NCBI GenBank assembly: GCA_036939755.1
Contig: JALLAZ010000679.1
Location: 1-14,385, forward strand
Length of the DNA: 14,385 nucleotides
Reading direction: 5' to 3'
Origin: Stephanodiscus triporus
Taxonomy: Eukaryota > Bacillariophyta > Thalassiosirophyceae > Thalassiosirales > Thalassiosiraceae
Shown here: positions 8,401 through 14,385 of the stretch, piece after piece
How the letters are laid out: each line of letters opens with the position of its first letter
How positions within the stretch are numbered: position 1 is the first letter of the stretch
Made by a program: the position numbers and the translations under genes
Notes under the pieces: model-generated
The model's input: the letters and a program-made list of their open reading frames with translations, nothing else
Databases searched by the model: none
Told to the model about the DNA's origin: nothing

Positions 8401-11400
8401 CAAATGTGCTATTCATCCAGAGTTATGTGCTCAAGTGAAGGGAATGCTGTCTAACCTACCAGGGTTGTGGCCTGGGAAAGAAGTTGGGTCATCAGTGGAT
8501 ACAAGTAGTTCAAGTTCTGCAAACGAAAAGAGCAAAGAGGCTCAAAAGGCAGCACAGACAAGGGCTCTCATGAAAATGAAGAAGCTACAGAGCTCCTTCG
8601 CCGAAAGCATTTCATCTCAATTTAATGCCGATTCAGAGAAGAAACTGGTAGATGAAAACGAAGAGAACCTTTGCATCATTTGTAAATGCGATGACGCAGA
8701 TGGTGACAACGGTCCAATGGGCTACCTCGGGCATGTCCAGAGGTCGAGGGTGTGCCAACTTGCATCAAGATCAACCCTGTGGGAAATCTGTGCTTCTAAG
8801 AATTTTGACCTTAACAGTATTTACAGAGTAGTTGGCGAAAAAGGATGCCAGGTAAATTTTTGTGAATTGTGGACTGGCAGTGTATTCCTTGGGGCATCTC
8901 CCTCATTTTTTTGGTCATGTAATTTTTCATTTTACACAGCTACGGACGACAGAGTTCATTGAATCTGCACCTCTAGCTCTGCTGCCAAGGGGCACCATCG
9001 TGGAAGTTTTAGAGTCGAAAGTATCTCCGCAACTTGGCTTGCTATCGCGTCGAGTCTTGGTTCGTCATGTGGTTCCAGACAGTCAGAATAGATCCGATGA
9101 CACTGTTCAGGGCTGGGCTAGCATTCAGTCTTGGCAAGGATATGTTATTCTTAGCCCCATATCTTCCCTCTGCTACACAAATACAAGGTGGGGTCCTACC
9201 CGTCCGATCATACGTCAGTGTGGCCATGCTGCGCATTTTCATTGCGTCGAGGCTCATTGCCTCTCATTACATCAGCGTTCTGCCGGGAATCAGCCCTTCG
9301 ATGGTCGTTTTTCAGCCAACATTGATGAAGGCGAATTCTTATGCCCATTGTGCAAGCAGCTATCGAATATATTGATTCCAGAGGACAAACCAGTTGAGGC
9401 AATTGATCAAGTATTGCCAACCTCCCCGTCGTCAACCATGCGGGAAGATAAAGAGGGGTTTGAAATTCTGAAGAATAACATGATTTCATCTCATGCGGAT
9501 ATGACTCTCATACGTAACATTTTGGAGCGGACATCTACAGTTTCTTATTCTGAGGCATTGTCTAAGCGTGAAAAGGCAACGCTCCAGTTTGGGTCGAGCT
9601 TGTCACAGGCCATGCAACTGTCGTCGGATAATGGTGGTGCTCAACGGAGGATGGAGCGGGAGTTGCACCCAGCTTTGCGACGTTGGGACTTTGAAGACGA
9701 TGATCAAGGCGAAGGCCCTCTTTTGCAAAAGAATCCTCAAATTGGTAGCATTTTGCGTTTAATGCGCCAGCTCCTGATTTCATGGGCTGCAGTTGGTCAC
9801 AGTGCGGCTGCATCTGAAGCATCTGCAAGGGGTTCACGCCAGGTTGTGTTTGGTGAAGTTACTTACACTTCGACTGATCCATGGTCAGACTACACCTCGA
9901 GTGGAAGGGATACTCATCCCATGTTATTAGAGCTTCGGAGAACGATGGCTGCAACTGCGAGTCTTTTTGATGCTGTAACATTTGAATTGGGAAAACAGTT
10001 AGGTTCTAAGGAGGAGAAAGCCAAAAGCGAATCCGTGTCAATATTTGGAAGCTTAATCTGTGACATTTTAGACGGGCACCATTGGATGGTTAAAACATCA
10101 AAGGACCCATCAAGCGATGAATGGCGAGTAGTAACATCAATTATTGCTTCAATGTTATGTCACGTCTCTAAAGGGGATACGATTGCTCAAAGACTGGAGG
10201 CAAGAGCTGTTGCCACGTCAATGTGGACGATTTTAGGATCCTCGGAAGCTGTCTCCAGCGGGTCAAGTGTGTCGATGAATTTAGACTCATCCCCTGAAGT
10301 TGAAGTCAATGAAGATGGTCACATTGGAAACCAAGACGCGTCGCGATTATTTGATGACTCAGTGAGGAATGAAGGCTACTCTCCACAGCCTCGCCTTGTG
10401 TTGCCACCAAAACCTCTATCAATCTACCGTACCGAAAAAAATCTAGCTATTGAGCTCGGACCTAAGTGGGGCACTCTCGATCCCTTCAAAGTCAAAGCGA
10501 ACAATCCACATCAAATACCATTCCGACCCGCCGTGGCGAGTGCCTTTCTATATGTTCCACTTCTTGCCTGGGACTTGAGTATCTTGGCTGGTGCTGTGTT
10601 TTCATCGCTGTTGTCGAATGCCAACTCAAGTCCATCTGTGAGCTGTTGTGAGCTATTGCAATCAGCAAGAGTGTTGCTCGTGGGAAGGTTGATTCAAGTA
10701 CTGTCCACTCCACATGGATTTTTGACAAGTCATAATACTCGAGATGAACACAATGACGTTGATGATGACCAATATTGGGATGATGTAAAGAAGAGGGAAG
10801 AGGCTACTGCAATTAAGGATCTTCTTTTGTTTTGCAGGGGAAATCTTCCTGGTGCAATAGAGCCAGACGTTCGGGTCCTTGATGAAGCATCCCTCCTTCG
10901 GAATGTGGGTAACGCTATCCTACCATTTGGTAGAACCTTAATTTTGCTTCTTCGAGCGTCGTCCAGTGCACTTCGTCAGCGCCATCGCCGCATCGCAAGA
11001 GCTGGCATCTCTGAAGAGACACAAGTGGATAAGGTTGTTGCTCAAATTAGCGAAGATCCCAACACAATGACAATAGAGGATGGCTTTTGGCTTCTAGACA
11101 TTATCGGTGCACCTCTTCCTTCATCTATTCTTCACTCGTCCTGGAACTCTTTGGCTAAACGATGGCTTACATCTCTTAAGGGGTTCGAAGCGTACCACGG
11201 CACGAGAGGCGGGGGTTTAATATTTGATGAGAATACCAGGACTTGGGCCTCTGTAGCAAATGAGAACAGTTTAAGATGCACACCATCACTCCAGAATCTA
11301 CGTGTCGAGACATCATCAGCAGCGGTGGAGGTTGCGCAGCTTCTTCCACAGGGAGATGACTTAATAGGCGACAAAAGTGACTCTGATGTTGACTTTGGAG

Positions 11401-12471
11401 AAGAAAGCGAAGATCTTTCGTCTAGTGGGTCTATCGAAGATGAAGTTATGGAATTTGTTGACGAAGAACTTGCAGCTGACTCCAACGAGGAACACGACGA
11501 AGTACTAGCAGCCGACTCAGAGGTCGACATGGATGTCGAATTCGATGATCATCCAGGAATCTATGATTTCTTCGACGTTGATGATGCCTCAGATGTGAAT
11601 GCAACATTGAATGAGGTTGATGGTAGCAAAATTCCAGGTCCTATCGATCATGTGTTTGCTTATGTTTCTCGATCTGCGATCATACCATATCAGTCAAGTA
11701 TCTTGGGAATCAGTCAAGTCGGCCCAGGTCCTCGAGGCGCTCGAGGTGAACTCTTCGAATACAATGTTGCTAATAGTATCATGAGAGATATGAGCCATTT
11801 GGGTTCAGTTCATTTGCCAGGTATGACTATCATGTGTTTCTAATTGGATTCTTTTGTTCTTCAAAATCTCATGCCACCGATTGCAACCCTTCAGGTGCAC
11901 CTCTGAATTGTTTGGTGTCGCTTCCAAAATCGTTTGTCGAGTTGTATAGTATGGTTAACCGTGTGAAAGGGCGGGACGGCCGATTAGATGATAACGATGA
12001 TGACGGTGGCTTTGAAACTGCCATCTGCCTTCTAACAGGTGCTGTGATGCGTTCTGGGACAATAAGACGAATGAAAGAAGTAAGTGCATCCTTGAGTTAT
12101 CCCGAAAGAAATTCTGCGTGCCGACTAACATGGAGTCTCTCACAACTGCTTCTCCATCTGCCCTCAAGATTCGGCCTCCCGGTACGTGTACTCTCCATGC
12201 GAGGAAAGTTGGATCTGGACTTGGAATTTTCTTTCTCGTTCAAAAATGCACTGTACTGTTGATGCATAACAACAAGTCAGCTTACTCTCCAAGTCTGTAT
12301 GTTGATGAGCATGGAGAAGAAGATGTTGGGCTTAGGCGAGGCCGGCCACTGTTCTTTTCTGAGGAACGTTGTCAAGCCCTCGAACACATGTGGCGTAATC
12401 ATGGGATACCGAGAGAAGTATCCCAAATACGCTCCACTTCTGATCGTGTAATTAGAGATAATTGGTATTGA
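2463..12471 (+). CDS. UBR1: UBR1-type N-recognin E3 ubiquitin ligase (five exons, one frameshift)
   Basis: The family recognises proteins by destabilising N-terminal residues and, with an E2, ubiquitinates them for proteasomal degradation. Exons are 2463-4433, 4536-8851, 8940-11820, 11895-12079 and 12169-12471 (TGA). All four junctions are GT-AG and phase-consistent. Adding one base near 3336-3342 makes the total divisible by three, giving about 3,218 aa, against about 1,750-2,000 for animal, yeast and plant relatives. Domains in order: Ser-Pro N-terminus; UBR box (about 70-147); ClpS-like domain (about 323-546, interrupted); helical body with family blocks such as FHLPLHRAL (about 1302), HPLRCIAASQQ (about 1416) and FYHLRRTEHQHA (about 1641); a predicted amphipathic helix near 1994; RING-H2 (about 2037-2234); an acidic linker (about 2906-2985); and a C-terminal UBLC-like domain (about 3057-3218). 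The start at 2463 is the first ATG after an in-frame TAG and has A at -3. The ATG at 2553 has A at -3 and G at +4 and is a real alternative. A serine-rich stretch at 7740-7920 contains RRTAS, a possible basophilic-kinase site. Family assignment is firm. Substrates are unknown. Confidence 0.95.
2466..2513. repeat. CCCTCC/CTC microsatellite inside the UBR coding start
   Basis: A C/T-only tract follows the ATG at 2463. It starts as repeated CCCTCC and passes into CTC triplets. It encodes Ser-Pro dipeptides and then a seven-serine run (residues about 3-17). Length variation in this tract would change the protein's N-terminus, or its frame if not in threes. The next in-frame ATG, at 2553 (residue 31), avoids the tract. 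Confidence 0.85.
2670..2903 (+). other. UBR box (zinc-binding type 1 N-degron site)
   Basis: Residues about 70-147 hold the pattern CGYVF, CRTCQTDATCVLCDNC, CCDCGDLEAW and CGRH. The Asp of TDATC (98) and those of CDCGD (130, 133) match acidic positions that in the family bind the positively charged N-terminal Arg/Lys/His. Cysteines 79, 92, 95, 104, 107, 129, 131, 143 and His146 fit the zinc cluster. His113 is present, but the position of the second His of the usual HxxH is Tyr116. The residue before CDCGD is Cys128, where I recall Phe in human UBR1/2. Confidence 0.93.
3336..3342 (+). other. Frame break at a G7 run in the UBR coding sequence
   Basis: The frame carrying the UBR box ends at TAG 3357-3359. 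The next frame, which carries the ClpS domain, is open from 3284. The overlap 3284-3356 contains a run of seven G. An eighth G would join the two frames and also make the whole spliced coding length divisible by three. A sequencing or assembly error is the simplest cause. A real disabling mutation or ribosomal slippage at GGG GGG cannot be excluded. Confidence 0.7.
3428..4100 (+). other. ClpS-like domain, split by an insertion
   Basis: The first part reads NYSLFLRLHNDD followed by VHTFDEVINALK (about residues 323-347). It matches the first strand, the NDD motif and the first helix of the ClpS/UBR N-domain, which holds bulky hydrophobic N-terminal residues. The second part, AHDLTRKVDADGQVLV and on to the leucine-rich segment ending near 4100, matches the rest of the fold. 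About 126 residues (3506-3884) rich in Gly, Ser, Ala and charged residues lie between them. The frame stays open across the insert with no need for splicing. Confidence 0.8.
4434..4535 (+). other. Intron 1 of the UBR gene (102 nt)
   Basis: The donor is GTGAGT at 4434 and the acceptor is TTTAACAG ending at 4535, with an upstream T-run (4510-4516). Splicing joins Thr, a split Gly codon (G + GA) and Ala, passing from one open frame to the next. The unspliced frame hits TAA at 4460-4462. Confidence 0.92.
8672..9359 (+). other. RING-H2 with SH3-like insertion
   Basis: Zinc-ligand candidates are CIIC (first Cys codon at 8672), CGHAAHFHC (from 9219) and CPLC (9342-9353), followed by KQLSNILIP, the usual UBR1 ending. 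The RING recruits the E2 enzyme. Between CIIC and CGH lies the family block GYLGHVQRSRV. It is followed by about 85 residues (2085-2169) with an SH3-like pattern: YRVVGEKGCQLR, LPRGTIVEVLE, SRRVLVRHV and GWASIQSWQGYVIL. Intron 2 lies inside this insert, right after the GCQ codons. Confidence 0.85.
8852..8939 (+). other. Intron 2 of the UBR gene (88 nt)
   Basis: The donor is CCAG|GTAAAT and the acceptor is TTTTACACAG ending at 8939, preceded by T-rich sequence. It is phase 0 and joins Gln to Leu (GCQ|LRTTEF). Reading through reaches TGA at 8960-8962. Confidence 0.9.
11821..11894 (+). other. Intron 3 of the UBR gene (74 nt)
   Basis: The donor is CCAG|GTATGA at 11821 and the acceptor is CCCTTCAG ending at 11894. 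Splicing makes a split Gly codon (G + GT) and joins HLPG to APLNCLVSLP, restoring the conserved LNCLxSLP block at the start of the UBLC domain. Confidence 0.9.
12080..12168 (+). other. Intron 4 of the UBR gene (89 nt)
   Basis: The donor is GAA|GTAAGT at 12080 and the acceptor is CTGCCCTCAAG ending at 12168, with a C/T-rich tract. It is phase 0 and joins MKE to IRPPGTCTLHA. The downstream exon is needed for the recognisable C-terminal YVDEHGEED block. Confidence 0.85.
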
Positions 12472-12541
12472 AGAAACAGCATTGAGCATAACAATATTAG
12501 TAACACCTGAGTGATGTGTACGAATAATGAAAAAAATAGTC

Positions 12542-12547
12542 AATAAA
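12542..12547 (+). promoter_or_regulatory. Candidate poly(A) signal AATAAA for the UBR gene
   Basis: AATAAA lies about 70 nt downstream of the TGA at 12469-12471, in the 139-bp gap between the two convergent genes. The hexamer is not strictly required in many algae, so this is a positional guess. Confidence 0.4.
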
Positions 12548-12610
12548 ACGAGAATAATTGATTGAGATGGTATATTTACTTTACGCCCGCCTCGAGATAT
12601 TATATTAGAT

Positions 12611-14112
12611 TTATGGAGAGTCGCATCTCGTGTTCATCCTCTTTCGATTAATCTCAGCCTTACCTATTCGCATCCAGAAATATGCACTCACACCCCAGAA
12701 GAATGTCGACAGAAACGACATGCTCCGGGAGAGTAAACGCGCTTTCTCTCGATTCGTCAAAATGAGGTTGTCATCAAAAAGTTGTTTAGTCATGTATCCA
12801 ACGAGTGGAGCACCAAAAACGGCACTAGATGTCTTGTCCAAGAAAACCCACGCAGCGCTGATTTGTGCTCGTTCTGATTGATTTTGTGCTAGATCTGCGC
12901 ACAAAGGTCTGCAATGATAGATAGAGAGACAATAGCACCGTGAGACATGATGAGAGATACAAGCAGAAGAAATGGTGTCAATGGGAATGTAAATTACACG
13001 AAGAGTCTAACCTGATCGCAGCCGCAGTCGCCCATCCACCAAACAAGTGAAAAAGACTCTTCCAGAAAATACACGAGTGGTATGTATCTGAGTAGAGGAA
13101 TAATGAATAGAAAAGACTCTCCGACATAATGCTGAATAAAGCCACACCGACTCTCCCTCGAGGTAGATGGCCAAAATAGTCTCCCGACACACCTCCAAGG
13201 AAAACTCCGAGACTACCTATAATACCAGCGCTGACTTGGAATGAAATTATTTCCTTCTTAGTGAAGTCTTTCCACTTCAATAACAGTACAATAAATGACA
13301 TCATATTCCACGGTATCGCGCCGAAGACTCCTTGTGCTATGAGGTAGACAAATGAAGGTTCTCGCGAGACACGCTTGACAATTCCCAACATGCTCAGTTC
13401 CTCTCCCTTCGGCTTTTCGTCTTCTATCTTTGTTGTCATTTGGAGATACTGTTTCGCACTAAACGCCATGAGGATCGAAATAGATCCAACGACGGAGTAT
13501 GGTATTCTCCAATCGTCATACCAAACCACTGCCGAGGTAGCAATCATTGCTGCTACTCGTTCAAGTAATCCCATTAACCCAAACGCAGAACCCCGCATGG
13601 ACGTAGGGACCAGGTCAACAAGCATCATTTGACTTAGAGGAAGAATAGATGCCAGCGCCCCGCCATTGAGACAACGAAAAAATGCTTGGGACACAATCGT
13701 TTCAGATTGTGCAATAGATAGAGTCGCTATTCCCCATAGGAAACATGACATACTTAAAATGATATGCGCATTCTGCACCCTGTAACGATGTACGAGCCAT
13801 GCCCAAAATGGAATGCTTAATGCATATGATAGATTTTGGAAAAGAGAGAAGTACCCCAACGTATCAACTGAAACACAGATGCATTTGAGAGGAGAGAATG
13901 AAAGCTCGTCCGTCACGACGATAGCGCCCAACAAATCCGAACGCACCATGAACACCAAGTGTTTTTTCCAGCATGGGGAAGGAGGCGCCCAGTAAGGCCA
14001 TGTCAGCTCTGTCGAGAGCAGCGATGATGACCAAAATGGCAACCGGGAGGCTGCGAAGCACTTTGCTACGTTCCCATTGTATGAAAATTCTTTCGCCGCA
14101 TATTCTTAGCAT
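12611..14112 (-). CDS. Major facilitator superfamily transporter (three exons)
   Basis: Reading on the minus strand, the exons are 14112-13947, 13867-13012 and 12908-12611 (TAA). They sum to 1,320 nt, or 439 aa, a normal MFS length. The ATG at 14112 is the first in frame after an upstream stop. The first membrane segment, LPVAILVIIAALDRADMALL, is followed by LGVHVDTLGYFSLFQ once intron 1 is removed, which fits the usual loop before helix 2. About twelve hydrophobic segments can be counted. The second half has GGVSGDYFGHLPRGR, a motif-A-like loop between its second and third helices. The matching loop in the first half (VHRYRVQNAH) is degenerate. The exon 2/3 junction restores RPLCADLAQNQSERAQ and then LDKTSSAVFGAPLVGY, a conserved late-helix block. 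The protein resembles Spinster-like/general MFS permeases. Neither substrate nor membrane can be read from sequence, and no clear targeting peptide is seen. It converges on the UBR gene. Confidence 0.93.
12909..13011 (-). other. Intron 2 of the MFS gene (103 nt)
   Basis: On the minus strand the donor is ATCAG|GTTAGA at 13011 and the acceptor is CATTGCAG ending at 12909. Splicing makes a split Arg codon (AG + A) and joins AAAI-R to PLCADLAQ. Without it the frame stops at 12978. Confidence 0.9.
13868..13946 (-). other. Intron 1 of the MFS gene (79 nt)
   Basis: On the minus strand the donor is CATG|GTGCGT at 13946 and the acceptor is GTGTTTCAG ending at 13868. It makes a split Val codon (G + TT) and joins LGVH-V to DTLGYF. 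An alternative donor 9 nt earlier (TTG|GTGTTC) is also in frame but would shorten the loop by three residues. The chosen site fits family spacing better. Confidence 0.82.
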
Positions 14113-14323
14113 TGTATCTCCTGCTCGTAGAAGGAGAGGCGAGTTGTGTGTGGCAGAAGCGAAGAAGATCGAATTCTCTAGACGGCTACGGGTCCGGCAC
14201 CATAACAACTGAGAAAAAGTTTTTCCTTAGGCCAATCCTTACAGTCATCGTATTTACCCCACATACGTTACACAACATAATATTGTACCGCGCGCGCATC
14301 AAAAAATAGGGTTACTCTAATGG

Positions 14324-14385
14324 TTTTGCAGGCGTATCTTAAATTTTGCTGGCGTGTCTTATTTTTTGCTGGCGTGGTTTTGGGA
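14324..14385. repeat. Three copies of a 20-bp direct repeat upstream of the MFS gene
   Basis: TTTTGC(A/T)GGCGT starts at 14324, 14344 and 14364, an exact 20-bp period, and the first two copies share (A/G)TCTTA after the core. Read on the minus strand, the element is ACGCCAGCAAAA, about 210-270 bp upstream of the MFS ATG. It may be a transcription-factor site cluster or the edge of a longer repeat cut by the window end. Confidence 0.8.

Noticed and set aside
14113..14208. Upstream extension of the MFS frame to a TTG codon
   Set aside because: A TTG start is unlikely in a nuclear gene. The ATG at 14112 precedes a typical short N-terminus before the first membrane helix.

Overview
This window is eukaryotic nuclear DNA. 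It carries two split protein-coding genes whose introns are short (74-103 nt) and GT-AG. There are no bacterial-style operons, tRNAs, rRNAs or CRISPR arrays. The compact introns, the short convergent intergenic gap, the very large UBR-type ubiquitin ligase and the style of the MFS protein suggest a stramenopile or other microalga, possibly a diatom. That placement is inference, not proof. One ambiguous base (n, position 1209) shows this is a draft assembly.

Layout. Positions 1-750 hold no gene I can support. Positions 754-1331 are a degenerate tandem array of five units of about 108-127 bp, arranged as alternating A/B types. Positions 1443-1722 hold several foldbacks and a 29-nt direct repeat. 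From about 1720 the sequence becomes strongly GC-rich and CGTCG-rich. This composition runs through the upstream region and the first 800 bp or so of the large gene, then returns to a balanced composition at about 3250.

Plus strand, 2463-12471: a five-exon gene for a giant (about 3,218 aa) N-degron-pathway E3 ubiquitin ligase of the UBR1/UBR2/PRT6 type. It has a UBR box, a ClpS-like domain, a long helical body, a RING-H2 and a C-terminal UBLC-type domain. The coding frame is broken once, near a run of seven G at 3336-3342. One extra base there restores a full-length frame. Unusual features are a ClpS domain split by about 126 low-complexity residues, an SH3-like segment apparently inserted inside the RING, a His-to-Tyr change in the UBR box, and loss of several cysteines in the C-terminal domain.

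Minus strand, 14112-12611: a three-exon gene for a 439-aa, roughly 12-helix major facilitator superfamily transporter, convergent with the ligase gene and separated from it by 139 bp. Upstream of its start, at 14324-14385, an element is repeated three times with exact 20-bp spacing. The two genes face each other and show no functional link in sequence.

I found no new multi-gene system. The most unusual content is the domain architecture of the UBR ligase.
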